64,000 nucleotides of DNA from Flavobacteriales bacterium (GCA_020635655.1 JACJZI010000006.1:1-64000), one strand, 5' to 3'. Shown: positions 35,122-45,400, numbered from the stretch's first letter. Program-made: numbers and translations. Notes: a model not told the origin generated them from the sequence alone.

Positions 35122-35826
35122 TCATGCACCGGATGCACCGGTGTGGAGCAACACGGCCCAAAGCGGACCTTCCGGAGCAGGCGCCTCGATCCGGACCGGT
35201 TCGCCGGAGACGGGATGGTCGAAGGCGATGCAGCGCGCATGCAGCGCGATGGAACGGTCCTTTTCGCCGCGCCGGGCACCGTACTTCACATCGCCCTTGA
35301 TCGGATGACCGGCCGCGGCGAGCTGCGCCCGGACCTGATGGAAAAGCCCACCACGCGCCTCGACCCGGACCAGTGTATAGCGGTCCCCGGATGCCAGGGG
35401 GTACACCTCCGAACACGCCTTGTTCCCCGTGGTCACGCGCGCCTTGCGCACCCGGCGATCATGGTGCAGGTCGTTCTCCAGGACCTGGTGATGGGCCCAT
35501 GCGCCTTCGACGATCGCCCAATACGTCTTGTGCACCCGATGTCCGCGGAACGCGGCGTTCATTTTCGCCAGGTGTTCCGCGTCCAAGGTGAACAGCAGTA
35601 CCCCGCTCACGGGACGGTCCAATCGGTGGGGCAGACCGACCCGCCGGTCGGGCAGTGCGGCCTGCATCCGTTCGAGCATCCCCGGACCGATGCGATCATG
35701 CTGTGATCCGACACCGTTCGGTTTGTGGACCGCGAGCAGCCCCGCATCCCGATAGAGCACGGTCGGGAACGGCGCGTGTTCAGTACTGTTCGTCCTGGTT
35801 GGGGAAACCACCGGTCCGCACATCAT
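35122..35826 (-). CDS. RluA-family RNA pseudouridine synthase
   Basis: A 234-residue protein. The catalytic motif GLPHRLDRPVSGVLLF contains the conserved Asp (HRLD). Other family signatures are LLAVHKPNGVGSQH near the N-terminus, HKTYWAIVEG in the middle, and GLFHQVRAQLAAAGHPIKGD near the C-terminus. The enzyme isomerises uridine to pseudouridine in rRNA or tRNA; it lacks an S4 domain, like the short RluA/RluC-type enzymes, and the target base cannot be assigned. The ATG at 35826 overlaps the end of panB by 47 bases; no later ATG precedes the catalytic core sensibly, so either this overlap or a non-ATG start nearer residue 23 is used. Confidence 0.9.
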   Translation of the reverse strand: MMCGPVVSPTRTNSTEHAPFPTVLYRDAGLLAVHKPNGVGSQHDRIGPGMLERMQAALPDRRVGLPHRLDRPVSGVLLFTLDAEHLAKMNAAFRGHRVHKTYWAIVEGAWAHHQVLENDLHHDRRVRKARVTTGNKACSEVYPLASGDRYTLVRVEARGGLFHQVRAQLAAAGHPIKGDVKYGARRGEKDRSIALHARCIAFDHPVSGEPVRIEAPAPEGPLWAVLLHTGASGA

Positions 35827-36595
35827 CGATATAGCGCCCCACGGCGCCTGTGATCACCTCATGCAGATCGGCATAGCGGCGCAGGAAACGCGGGTGGAAT
35901 TCCGTGTTGATCCCCAGCATGTCGTGCAGCACCAGCACCTGACCATCGACACCCCCGCCCGCACCGATGCCAATGACCGGGATCTGCACGCTCGCGGCCA
36001 CCTCCGCGGCAAGTTCCGCGGGGATCTTCTCCAATACGATGGCGAAGCAGCCGGCCTCTTCCAGGAGCAGGGCATCGGCCCGCAGTCGTTCAGCCTCGGC
36101 CTGTTCCTTGGCACGCACCACGTAAGTACCGAATTTGTAGATGCTCTGCGGGGTCAGGCCCAGGTGCCCCATCACCGGGATGCCGGCGGTCAGGATGCGG
36201 CCGATGCTTTCGATCACCTCCTTGCCTCCCTCCAGTTTCACTGCATGGGCCCCACTCTCCTTCATGATCCGGATCGCCGATCCGAGTGCCTCCTTGGAGT
36301 TGCCCTGATAGGTCCCGAACGGCAGGTCCACCACCACCAATGCCCGCTCCACGCCACGTACCACGCTGCTGGCATGGTAGATCATCTGGTCGAGCGTGAT
36401 CGGCAGGGTGGTCTCGTGACCGGCCATCACGTTGCTGGCCGAATCACCGACCAGGATCACATCGATGCCGGCCCGATCGACCAGTCGGGCGAGCGAAAAA
36501 TCGTAGCTGGTCAGCATGGCGATCCGTTCGCCGGCCGCCTTCATCTCCTGCAGTACGTGGGTGGTCACCCGTTTCACCTTGCCTGCCTGGGCCAT
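35780..36595 (-). CDS. panB: 3-methyl-2-oxobutanoate hydroxymethyltransferase
   Basis: A 271-residue enzyme for the first committed step of pantothenate (coenzyme A) synthesis, adding a hydroxymethyl group from methylene-tetrahydrofolate to ketoisovalerate. The match is full length: MLTSYDFSLARLVDRAGID, VGDSASNVMAGHETTLPIT (metal-binding Asp), VKLEGG, GIPVMGHLGLTPQSIYKFGT, and the catalytic-site stretch IPVIGIGAGGGVDGQVLVLH. The barrel is complete. The gene is followed, with overlap, by the RluA-family gene, and starts 27 bases from a good -7 element on the minus strand. Confidence 0.97.
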   Translation of the reverse strand: MAQAGKVKRVTTHVLQEMKAAGERIAMLTSYDFSLARLVDRAGIDVILVGDSASNVMAGHETTLPITLDQMIYHASSVVRGVERALVVVDLPFGTYQGNSKEALGSAIRIMKESGAHAVKLEGGKEVIESIGRILTAGIPVMGHLGLTPQSIYKFGTYVVRAKEQAEAERLRADALLLEEAGCFAIVLEKIPAELAAEVAASVQIPVIGIGAGGGVDGQVLVLHDMLGINTEFHPRFLRRYADLHEVITGAVGRYIDDVRTGGFPNQDEQY

Positions 36596-36621
36596 GGTCC
36601 GATCGCGTTGGTCAGCGCGGC

Positions 36622-36629
36622 CAAAGCTA
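36622..36629 (-). promoter_or_regulatory. panB -7 promoter element
   Basis: CAAAGCTA on the plus strand reads TAGCTTTG on the minus strand, an exact TAnnTTTG match 26 bases upstream of the panB ATG. It is divergent from the promoter at 36706-36713. Confidence 0.55.
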
Positions 36630-36705
36630 CGGATGCCGCTCCGGCCGTTCGGTGTCCCGGCCCGGCCGTTCCTCGGCGCGGCCGATCACGGTCGGCACGG
36701 GCGCC

Positions 36706-36713
36706 TATCTTTG
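36706..36713 (+). promoter_or_regulatory. -7 promoter element of the DUF4249-like lipoprotein gene
   Basis: TATCTTTG is an exact TAnnTTTG match ending 21 bases before the ATG at 36735. No TTTG -33 box is evident. Confidence 0.55.
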
Positions 36714-36734
36714 GCGGCCATTCCGCAAGGCCTG

Positions 36735-37763
36735 ATGAAGAAAGTCCGCATTTCGATCACGCTCGTCGCACTCGCGCTCGTCATGGGCTGCAGCACGGAG
36801 CTCGACGTGAACGCCCCGTACAAGAACATCACCGTGGTCTATGGCCTGCTCTCCACGGCGGACAAGGACGGCATTCACTTCATCAAGATCAACAAGGCCT
36901 TCCTGGGCGATGGGGATGCCTATGTGTTCGCGCAGGTGCCGGACTCGAACCTCTATCCGTACGACCAGCTGCATGCCAAGATCGTCCGCGAAAGCGATGG
37001 TGTGGAATTCCCACTGGACACCATCACGGTGCCCAACAGGAACGACGGCACATTCTATGGCCCGGACCAAGTGCTGTACCAGTTCACCGCCCCGTTGGAC
37101 GTGAGCAGCACCTACAAGCTGGTCATCGACGTGAAGGACCAGCATGTCGAGGCCGTGACCCCGATCGTGGGTGAGGTCATCCCGATGAGCAACTATCTGA
37201 CAGGGGCCGGCTCCGGTGCGAACCTGTACCAGGCCGGACAATACAAGTCGCCCGCCTTGAAGTTCCGCAGCGCCGACAACGGCAAGCGCTATGACGTTTC
37301 CTACCTGGTCCCGTATCTGAATGTTTATAGTGTGACAGATACTTCGGACACCGTTTTCATCAAGCGGAAGGTGGGCTCGCTCATCACTTCGAGCACGGCG
37401 GGCTCCCAGCAGCTCGAGGTCACCTTCTCCGGAGAGGACTTCTTCCAGAGCATCGCCAATGCCGTTCCCGCCGACGCCAATGTCATGAAACGCGTCGTGG
37501 GACCCATGCGCGTGATCTTCGAAGTGGCCGGAGAGGAGTTCAATACCTATCTCGCCCTGGCCGAACCCATCAGTGGCATCGTGGAGGAACGCCCCGACTA
37601 CACGAACATCACCAACGGATATGGCTTGTTCTCCAGCCGCAAGACCGATACCACCCAATTGCGACTGAACGAGGACGCCAAGTTGGAGCTTGTCGAAGGT
37701 GCCTACACCGGATCCCTGCTCTTCTGCTTTCCCAACAGCTCGGGAGCGCTCAGTTGCAATTAG
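36735..37763 (+). CDS. DUF4249-like lipoprotein
   Basis: A 342-residue protein with a lipoprotein signal (MKKVRISITLVALALVMGC, lipobox Cys at residue 19). It is followed by DVNAPYKNITVVYGLLS, the kind of opening seen in DUF4249-type proteins of Bacteroidota. The body is beta-rich with Thr/Tyr-rich strands (LYQFTAPLDVSSTYKLVIDV). Such lipoproteins are outer-membrane associated, but their function is unknown; many accompany TonB-dependent receptors, and none is adjacent here. The ATG at 36735 follows a good -7 element and starts the signal peptide; the longer frame from 36516 runs through panB antisense. Confidence 0.77.
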   Translation: MKKVRISITLVALALVMGCSTELDVNAPYKNITVVYGLLSTADKDGIHFIKINKAFLGDGDAYVFAQVPDSNLYPYDQLHAKIVRESDGVEFPLDTITVPNRNDGTFYGPDQVLYQFTAPLDVSSTYKLVIDVKDQHVEAVTPIVGEVIPMSNYLTGAGSGANLYQAGQYKSPALKFRSADNGKRYDVSYLVPYLNVYSVTDTSDTVFIKRKVGSLITSSTAGSQQLEVTFSGEDFFQSIANAVPADANVMKRVVGPMRVIFEVAGEEFNTYLALAEPISGIVEERPDYTNITNGYGLFSSRKTDTTQLRLNEDAKLELVEGAYTGSLLFCFPNSSGALSCN

Positions 37764-37899
37764 GCTGACGATCTGACAGCGAGATCTTCCGCCAACAGCG
37801 CGGATCTCCGGTGTGTTGGCAGTTCACAGTCCTATTGGGACGGGTGGCACGGTGCTTGACCGGTCGGGGCGTACCAAGAACCGCCAAAGACCAGCAAGC

Positions 37900-39807
37900 A
37901 TGAGCAAGATCATCGGGATCGACCTGGGCACCACCAACAGTTGCGTCGCCGTGATGGAGGGCAACGAACCGGTGGTGATCGCCAACAGCGAGGGCAAACG
38001 CACCACCCCCAGTGTGGTGGCCTTCGTCGAGGGTGGCGAACGCAAGGTGGGTGACCCGGCCAAGCGTCAGGCCATCACCAACCCCCGGAACACCATTTTC
38101 TCCATCAAACGCTTCATGGGCAACTCCTACGATGAATGCAAGAAGGAGATCGACCGCGTGCCCTATGAAGTGATCAAGGGGGACAACAACACCCCGCGGG
38201 TGAAGATCGGTGACCGGCAATACACCCCGCAGGAGATCAGTGCGATGATCCTGCAGAAGATGAAGAAGACCGCCGAGGACTACCTCGGCAGCAGCGTGAG
38301 CGAAGCCGTGATCACCGTACCCGCCTACTTCAACGACGCGCAGCGTCAGGCCACCAAGGAGGCCGGCGAGATCGCGGGGCTCAAGGTGCGCCGCATCATC
38401 AACGAACCCACCGCGGCCGCATTGGCCTACGGACTTGACAAGAAGCACAAGGACCAGAAGATCGTGGTGTTCGACTGCGGCGGCGGCACGCACGATGTGA
38501 GCGTGCTCGAACTGGGCGACGGTGTCTTCGAGGTGAAGAGCACGGATGGGGACACGCACCTGGGCGGCGACGATTTCGACCAGGTGATCATCGACTGGCT
38601 GGCCGAGGAGTTCAAGAAGGACGAAGGGCTGGACCTCCGCGAGGATCCGATGGCGCTGCAACGACTGAAGGAGGCCGCCGAGAAGGCGAAGATCGAGCTG
38701 AGCTCCACGACCAGCACGGAGATCAACCTGCCCTACATCATGCCGGTGAACGGCATGCCGAAGCACCTGGTGCGCAACCTGAGCCGCGCCAAGTTCGAAC
38801 AGCTCGCCGACGGACTGATCAAACGCACCATCGCCCCCTGCGAGAGCGCGCTCAAGAACGCCGGTCTGAAGACCAGCGACATCGACGAGGTGATCCTCGT
38901 GGGCGGCAGCACCCGCATCCCGGCGATCCAGGAGGCCGTGAAGAAGTTCTTCAGCAAGGAACCCAGCAAGGGCGTGAACCCGGATGAGGTGGTCGCCATC
39001 GGCGCCAGCATCCAGGGCGGCGTGCTCACCGGCGAGGTGAAGGACGTGCTGCTGCTGGACGTCACCCCGCTGAGCCTCGGCATCGAGACCATGGGGGGTG
39101 TGATGACCAAGTTGATCGAGGCCAACACCACCATCCCCACCAAGAAGAGCGAGACCTTCAGCACCGCGAGCGACAACCAGCCCAGCGTGGAGATCCACGT
39201 GCTGCAGGGCGAAAGGCCCATGGCCAGCGCCAACCGGACCATCGGACGTTTCCATCTGGATGGCATCCCCCCCGCTCCGCGTGGCATGCCGCAGATCGAG
39301 GTCACCTTCGACATCGACGCCAATGGCATCCTGCATGTGGGCGCGAAGGACAAGGCCACCGGCAAGGAACAGAGCATCCGCATCGAGGCCAGCAGCGGCC
39401 TCAGCAAGGAGGAGATCGAGAAGATGAAGCAGGAGGCCGAGGCCAACGCCGACGCCGACAAGGCGGTCCGCGAAAAGGCCGACAAGCTCAATGCCGCCGA
39501 CAGCCTCGTGTTCCAGACCGAGAAGCAGCTGAAGGAGTTCGGTGACAAGATCCCGGCCGATAAGAAAAAGCCGATCGAGGAGGCGCTGGAACGCTTGAAG
39601 GATGCCCACAAGGCCCAGGACATCGCGGCGATCGAAAAAGGGATGGAGGAATTGAACACCGCCTTCCAGGCCGCCAGCAAGGAGATGTACGAGGCCGCCC
39701 AGCAGGCACAGGCCAATGGCGGTGCCCCGGAAGGCGGAACCGATGGCGCATCCGATCAGGAGGTCACCGACGTCGACTTCGAGGAGGTGAAGGACAACGG
39801 CAAATAA
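37900..39807 (+). CDS. dnaK: Molecular chaperone DnaK (Hsp70)
   Basis: A 635-residue Hsp70, the normal bacterial length. The N-terminal ATPase domain shows IGIDLGTTNSCVAVMEG, TVPAYFNDAQRQATKEA, INEPTAAALAYG and VILVGGSTRIPAIQ. The substrate domain contains LLLDVTPLSLGIETMGGVMT. The lid ends in an acidic tail (TDVDFEEVKDN). The second phosphate-binding loop reads DCGGGTHDVSVLEL, with His where the widespread motif has Phe. The ATG at 37900 begins the ATPase fold. No dnaJ or grpE lies nearby and no CIRCE element is seen upstream. Two hairpins follow. Confidence 0.98.
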   Translation: MSKIIGIDLGTTNSCVAVMEGNEPVVIANSEGKRTTPSVVAFVEGGERKVGDPAKRQAITNPRNTIFSIKRFMGNSYDECKKEIDRVPYEVIKGDNNTPRVKIGDRQYTPQEISAMILQKMKKTAEDYLGSSVSEAVITVPAYFNDAQRQATKEAGEIAGLKVRRIINEPTAAALAYGLDKKHKDQKIVVFDCGGGTHDVSVLELGDGVFEVKSTDGDTHLGGDDFDQVIIDWLAEEFKKDEGLDLREDPMALQRLKEAAEKAKIELSSTTSTEINLPYIMPVNGMPKHLVRNLSRAKFEQLADGLIKRTIAPCESALKNAGLKTSDIDEVILVGGSTRIPAIQEAVKKFFSKEPSKGVNPDEVVAIGASIQGGVLTGEVKDVLLLDVTPLSLGIETMGGVMTKLIEANTTIPTKKSETFSTASDNQPSVEIHVLQGERPMASANRTIGRFHLDGIPPAPRGMPQIEVTFDIDANGILHVGAKDKATGKEQSIRIEASSGLSKEEIEKMKQEAEANADADKAVREKADKLNAADSLVFQTEKQLKEFGDKIPADKKKPIEEALERLKDAHKAQDIAAIEKGMEELNTAFQAASKEMYEAAQQAQANGGAPEGGTDGASDQEVTDVDFEEVKDNGK

Positions 39808-39823
39808 GGTCCGCGTCCGACCA

Positions 39824-39895
39824 CGCCTTGGTGGACCATCCGACCAAGGCGACACCCATGAAATGGAATGCCCCGGCCGATCGGCCGGGGCATTT
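39824..39895 (+). terminator. Double hairpin terminator region downstream of dnaK
   Basis: A 9-bp stem CGCCTTGGT/ACCAAGGCG (39824-39851) is followed by a perfect 28-base palindrome (39867-39894; half site AATGCCCCGGCCGA). The second is flanked by A-rich and T-rich bases and so can work in both directions, for dnaK and for the convergent YwqK-like gene ending at 39916. Confidence 0.8.
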
Positions 39896-39915
39896 GCGTT
39901 CGATCATTTCCGGGT

Positions 39916-40671
39916 TCAATGCAGGTCCACCGTCTCATGCACCTTGCCGTCCACATAATGGTCCTCGCGCACCGCATTCCCGTCCGCGTCATAGATGGTC
40001 CAGGTACCTACGCGCCGGATATCGTGCAATGACGGGTCGAAGGCCGCGCGACCCTCAAGACGTTTCTGTCCATTGGGGTGGAACTCACGCTGCTCCAGGA
40101 TCACATGCCGCCGGTCCACCAGCTCCAGTGTGCTGATGGGCAGTCCCGCGGGATCATACAGGTCCATGCGCGTGTAGTAATCGCCGTTCTTGTCCTTTTC
40201 CTGAACGTAGCGCAGTTGGCCGTTGCGGTAGTACTCCTCGTATTTCGCGAGGAGGTCGCGTACCAGACGCGACTCGCTCCAGAGTTCCCCATTGGAATGG
40301 TACGTGCGGAGCACGCTCCTGATCTCATCGCTCGAGCGGAAGTCGCGTTCCAGCGTCCCGTCCGGATGGTAGTTCTTGTAAAGCACCAGCCGGCCATCAT
40401 CGTAGTACCCCCGATGCTTGAGCTGGCCACTGGCGTAGTGGTCCTCCACCCAGCCGATGCACGGAAGACCATCGCATAGCCGCACGGAATCACCGCCCAG
40501 CCGCGTATTGAACGCATCGTAGGCGGAGATGGCCGCCGAGGGGTCCTCCAACTGTTCCTGGTCGATATGGAACTCGTCGGAGACCAGGAGCGCCTCCTCC
40601 TGTGCATGGACCAGGACCGGAAGAAGCACAAGGCCCCACGTGGCGATCGGCCACCGCTTTGGTGTTCGCAT
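39916..40671 (-). CDS. MORN-repeat (YwqK-like) secreted protein
   Basis: A 251-residue protein with a signal peptide (ATWGLVLLPVLVHAQ). Four to five MORN-2-type repeats follow, each of the form Y.NGQL...: HYASGQLKHRGYYDDGRLVL, NYHPDGTLERDF, TYHSNGELWSES, YYRNGQLRYVQE, EFHPNGQKRLEG. Proteins of this kind are often annotated as YwqK-family antitoxin, but here it is exported and no toxin gene is adjacent, so that label is doubtful. A structural or protein-contact role in the envelope is more likely. It starts 19 bases after the stop of the NhaC gene and may share its transcript. Confidence 0.82.
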   Translation of the reverse strand: MRTPKRWPIATWGLVLLPVLVHAQEEALLVSDEFHIDQEQLEDPSAAISAYDAFNTRLGGDSVRLCDGLPCIGWVEDHYASGQLKHRGYYDDGRLVLYKNYHPDGTLERDFRSSDEIRSVLRTYHSNGELWSESRLVRDLLAKYEEYYRNGQLRYVQEKDKNGDYYTRMDLYDPAGLPISTLELVDRRHVILEQREFHPNGQKRLEGRAAFDPSLHDIRRVGTWTIYDADGNAVREDHYVDGKVHETVDLH

Positions 40672-40690
40672 GCCCTCTATACGGACCCCA

Positions 40691-42169
40691 TCAGGCCGGG
40701 GTTCCGGCCGGTGCGTCGTCCGCGGGCACGGGGATCCGTGCGATGCGCCAGCCCAGTGCCGCCTGCAGGATGCTCATGCACGGGCTCACCAGGTTGAAGA
40801 AACAGAACGGCAGATAGGTCAGCGTGGCCACGCCCAGCACGCTGGACTGATAGGCACCGCAGGTGTTCCACGGCACCAGGGGCGAGGTCACCGTACCCGC
40901 ATCCTCCAGCGAACGGCTCAGCAGTTTGGCGTCCAGGCCGCGCGCGCGGTAGACGGGCGCGAACATGCGGCCGGGCACCACGATGGAGAGGTATTGATCG
41001 CTCGCGGTGACATTGACGAAGATCGCGCTGACCACGGTGGTGGCCACCAGCGATCCCGTCCCTTTCGCCCAGCGCAGCACGGCCCCGGTGATGCGCTGCA
41101 GCAGACCGGCGCCCTCCATCGCGCCGCCGAAGGTCATCGCGCACAGGATCAGCCAGATCGTCGGCAGCATCCCGGCCATGCCCTTTGATGACAACAGCTC
41201 GTCCACGATCGCATTGCCGGTGGTCACCTGCATGGACGTGGTCATCGCATCGATCATCAGGCGATAGGCCCCTTCGAACGCACCCGTCGCATCGGGCTCG
41301 AGCACCGGCAACAGCTGGGGCTGGAACAGCACGGCGAAGATCCCGCCGAGCAGGGTGCCCATCAGCAGCGCGGGTAGGGCCGGCACTTTGCGCCAGATCA
41401 TCACGATCACGGCCAGCGGCGGCACGTACAGCCAGGGACCGATGTGGAACCGTCCCTCGATCGCCTGCAGCATCGGGGCCACGCCGTCCACCCCACCGGT
41501 CGGCTCGGTGAACAGGCCGATGCCCGCGAAGGCCAGCAGGGCGATGCTGATCGAGGGCACCGTCGTGTTCATCATGTAACGCACGTGACTGAAAAGGTCC
41601 GTGCCGGCCACGGCCGGCGCCAGATTGGTGGTATCGCTCAACGGACTGAGCTTGTCGCCGAAGTACGCGCCGGAGATCACCGCGCCGGCGACCAGGCCCT
41701 CGTGGAAGCCCAAGGCGCGGCCGATGCCCAGCAGCGCGATGCCCACCGTGGCCGTGGTGCTCCAGGAACTGCCCGTGGCCAGGCTCACCACACAGCATAC
41801 GATACAGGCCGCCACCAGGAACACCCGGGGCGAAAGCAGGCGCAGACCATGATCGATCATCGCCGGCACGATCCCGCTCACCATCCACGTGCCCGCCAGC
41901 GCACCGATCAACAGCAGGATCAGGATGGCACCGAGCGCGGTGGCGATGCTGCGCACCACATGCTCCAGCAGGTCGTGGAACCGATGGCCGTTCCACGCAC
42001 CGATGCCGAAGGCCACCGCCGCGGACAACAACAAGGCGAGCTGGTTGGGCCCCGACAGGCCGCCATCCCCGTACACCACTACGTTGTAGGCCAGCAGCGC
42101 GATCAGCACCACCATGGGCACCAGGGCGATCGAAAGGCTCGGTGGACGCGGGGAACGGGTGCCGGACAT
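40691..42169 (-). CDS. NhaC-family Na+/H+ antiporter
   Basis: A 492-residue inner-membrane protein with about eleven to twelve helices and NhaC family motifs: SLATGSSWSTTATVGIALLG, SGAYFGDKLSPLSDTTNLAP and, near the C-terminus, TSPLVPWNTCGAYQSSVLGV. It exchanges external protons for internal sodium; some relatives exchange malate/lactate (MleN) or other solutes. The start at 42169 lies six bases from a TATCTTGG string that could be its -7 element. Confidence 0.93.
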   Translation of the reverse strand: MSGTRSPRPPSLSIALVPMVVLIALLAYNVVVYGDGGLSGPNQLALLLSAAVAFGIGAWNGHRFHDLLEHVVRSIATALGAILILLLIGALAGTWMVSGIVPAMIDHGLRLLSPRVFLVAACIVCCVVSLATGSSWSTTATVGIALLGIGRALGFHEGLVAGAVISGAYFGDKLSPLSDTTNLAPAVAGTDLFSHVRYMMNTTVPSISIALLAFAGIGLFTEPTGGVDGVAPMLQAIEGRFHIGPWLYVPPLAVIVMIWRKVPALPALLMGTLLGGIFAVLFQPQLLPVLEPDATGAFEGAYRLMIDAMTTSMQVTTGNAIVDELLSSKGMAGMLPTIWLILCAMTFGGAMEGAGLLQRITGAVLRWAKGTGSLVATTVVSAIFVNVTASDQYLSIVVPGRMFAPVYRARGLDAKLLSRSLEDAGTVTSPLVPWNTCGAYQSSVLGVATLTYLPFCFFNLVSPCMSILQAALGWRIARIPVPADDAPAGTPA

Positions 42170-42175
42170 GGCCGG

Positions 42176-42183
42176 CCAAGATA
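42176..42183 (-). promoter_or_regulatory. Candidate -7 element TATCTTGG of the NhaC gene
   Basis: Same string and nearly the same distance to the ATG (six bases) as the hydrolase promoter at 34881-34888. Confidence 0.35.
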
Positions 42184-42333
42184 GAGCGCATCACGGTCCT
42201 GACCGATCCTTCTCCATGCTTCCCACAAGGCTTGGAACTTATCAACCGAGGCAACTTTCTCGGCAATAGACCAACCACCTCTCCTACAGCCGCTTATACG
42301 ATCCGTAGCGCCTACCAGGACCCGCTCGTCAAC

Positions 42334-42407
42334 AAAGTTATCAACAGCGACCTTGTTTTGAACTGAAGCATTGGCCTACTTTGGTCGCACGCCGCATGGA
42401 GCGGTGT
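42334..42407 (+). promoter_or_regulatory. Promoter and 5' leader of the first giant gene
   Basis: AAAGTTATCAACA (42334-42346) precedes TACTTTG (42377-42383) by 43 bases, start to start. A 7-bp hairpin ACGCCGC/GCGGTGT (42389-42407) lies where the transcript should begin. The same elements occur before the second giant gene at 53509-53583. The region from 42170 to 42449 holds no other gene. Confidence 0.55.
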
Positions 42408-42449
42408 TCCCAAAAGCTCCGAAAACCAAAGCCCAAATTCCCTAACACC

Positions 42450-45400
42450 ATGAAAGGTCGATATCCCTCGACGCGTGATAAGATGCTATGGCGCCTACCC
42501 ACTCTCCTGGTGGCCGTGCTCTTGCTCACCATGGCCCAAGGCCAGGTCATTTTCAACGAAACGTTCACCGGTGGGGCCAGTTCCGAAGGCTTCACCATCG
42601 TGCAGAACATAGGCACGACATCGTGGGTCTACGGAGATCCGGGCGCCCGTTACCCCGGCTCCTTCTCGGGAGCAGGGTTCGATGCCGAATTCGCCATGTT
42701 CGACAGTGACATTGCTGGCTCCGGAGCTGGCGATGCCAGCGCCTCCCTGGTGAGCCCGACCTTTGATGCATCGGTAGGTGGTTCCTACATCCTCGATTTC
42801 GATCAGTCCTATCGGGTCTGTTGTGGCTCGACGGCCGATGTCGAGGTGTGGAATGGGACCACGTGGAACAACGTGCTCGCCCAATCGAGCACGATCGTGG
42901 GTTATCCCACCGCCGACCACCAGACCATCGATATCACTGCCGCCGCGGGTGGATCGAGCACCGCACAGGTGCGGTTCACCTATCATGGCGACTGGGACTA
43001 CTGGTGGGCATTGGACAACATCAGTGTCACCTACAACTCTGTCTGCACATCGGTCGAGGCCGGCTCAACGGCGGCCAGTGTCACGCAAGGCTGCGGCATG
43101 GTGGCCTCCTCCACGCTTTCCCTGACCGGTGCCACCACCGGCGTCAGCGGGCTCAGCTACCAATGGCAATATGACGACGGCGGAGGATGGACCGACTTCG
43201 GTACCGACGACGCCACCCAGGTCGTGACGAACGTCTCCACCACGACCAGCTATCAGTGCATCGTGACCTGCACCAACGGCGGTGCGATGGATACGTCGGA
43301 CCCGGCGGCAACGATCACCATCGATCCGGTCCCCACGGTGACGATCACCCCGACCGATCCCGGTCCTTTCTGTGCAACGGCCAACACCGTGCTCAACGCA
43401 TCCGGGGCCGACACCTACTCCTGGAGCCCGGCAGCAGGGCTTGACGATCCGCTCAGCGCCTCGCCGACCTGCACGGCCACGACCACGACCAACTACACCG
43501 TGACCGGCACTGTGACCGCCACCGGTTGCACGAACACGGCCTCCGTGGGCATCACGGTCCAGCCCGATCCTGTGATCAACAGCCTGACGGCCGACCCGAA
43601 CCCCATCTGCATCGGCAACAACAGCCAATTGAACGTGGACGCCCCCTTGCCCGCCTACATCATGGGGTCATCGGGCTCTTCCTTCATTGATATCAGTAGC
43701 ACGGGAACGGCCATGGCCGGCCTTGGTGATGATGGCGAGGGGAATATCACCTTCCCGTCGTTCACCTACAATGGTGTGGCCTACACCGGTGCCCGCGTGG
43801 GTTCCAATGGCGCCATGGCCTTCGGCGCCACCACCGGCGATGTCGGGTTCACCAACGCCGCGTTGCCCACCACGGTGATCAACACGACCTTCCTGGCCCC
43901 CTGGTGGGATGATGGCTACCAGATCACCGCCGATGCCGCCTCGCAGGTGTATACCGAGCAGGTGGGCGATCTCTTCATCATCCAGTGGAACAACTACGGC
44001 CACTGCTGCACCAACACGGCCGGCGTGGACATCACCTATCAGGTCCAGTTGGACGTGGTCACCAACACGATCTACTTCGCTTACGATGATGTGACCTACG
44101 GTGGCGCCCAAGCGGCGAACGACCTTGGCGCCAGCGCCACCATCGGCATCCAATGGAGCGGAACTGATTTCCTGCAGTACAGCTTCAACACGGCGGGCAT
44201 CGCCGCTGGCCAGGTGATCTCCTTCACCCCGGTCACCGCCATCTATTCATGGGTGCCCTCCACCTATCTCGACGATCCGAGCATCGCGAACCCGTTGGCC
44301 AGCAGTGTGCTGCTGAGCACCAACTACACCGTGACGGTGACCAACAGTGCGAGCAATTGCAGCACGAGCGGCATGATCGCGTTGACGGCCTCCGATCCGA
44401 TCACCACCGCCCATATCGATGGCAACCTCGCCTATTGCACCGGAGGCACCACCATGCTCACCGCCGTGCCTGACGATGGTGGCGGCCCCTTTACCTACCT
44501 GTGGAGCCCCGGCGGCGAGACCACCGAGAGCATCACGGTGGGCGCGACCGGCTTGTACAGCTGCCAGGTGACCGACAACTGTGGCGGCAGCGTGAACACC
44601 GGTGACGTGAACGTGACCGAGAACGCCCTGCCCAGCGTGGCCGTGACGCCCACCACGGACGTCATCTGTGACGGCGTCGGCAGTGTCGCCCTGACCGCGT
44701 CGGGCGCGGACACCTATGAATGGTCGCCGGCGGCCGGTCTGGATGCCACCACCGGTACCTCGGTGAACGCCACTCCGACCTCGACCACCACCTACACGGT
44801 GACCGGTACGGATGCCAATGGCTGCCAGAACACGGCCGATGCCCTTGTCAACACAGGCACATCGCCGATGGTCAACAGCGTGACGGCCGATCCGAACCCC
44901 ATCTGCTTCAACGGCAGCACACAGCTGGACGTGGATGCCTCCGTGGCGGTGCCGTATGTGCGCATTTCCGAAGTGGTGACGTTCCGCACCGGTGTGAACG
45001 GGGGGACCTATCCCGCCTACGTGGACGCGAGCGTCAACGACTTCATCGAACTGAACAACACCTCCATTGTTCCCGCCGACATCAGCGGCTGGACGATCGG
45101 TGACTATGCCTCCGGCGCTGCTGCGCCCACGCACCCGCTGCTCACCTTCCCCACGGGTACGGTGATCGCTCCGAACGGTGCGTTGATCGTGGGCATGGGG
45201 ACCGGCAGTGGCGGCAGCCCTGCCAACAACTACTTCGTCATGGGCGGGAGCAACGACTTCTGGGGCTCCAGCTCCAGCATGGGCGTGGTCCTGAAGGACG
45301 CGGCCAGCAACGTGGTGGACGCGATGGCCCGCGGTACTTCCTTCACCTGGAACGCGGCGACGGGTGTGACGGCCAGTGACTGGTCCGGTATCGCCCCTGG

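Noticed and set aside
34821..35279. 152-codon minus-strand ORF upstream of and overlapping the secreted hydrolase
   Set aside because: It overlaps the RluA-family gene at one end and the hydrolase signal peptide at the other. A short middle part (GMVMLDRSGDGGRQPIDVHT) looks mildly protein-like, but that is not enough support.
39916..40671. Toxin-antitoxin interpretation of the YwqK-like gene
   Set aside because: The protein has a signal peptide and no toxin gene lies beside it; its neighbour is an antiporter.
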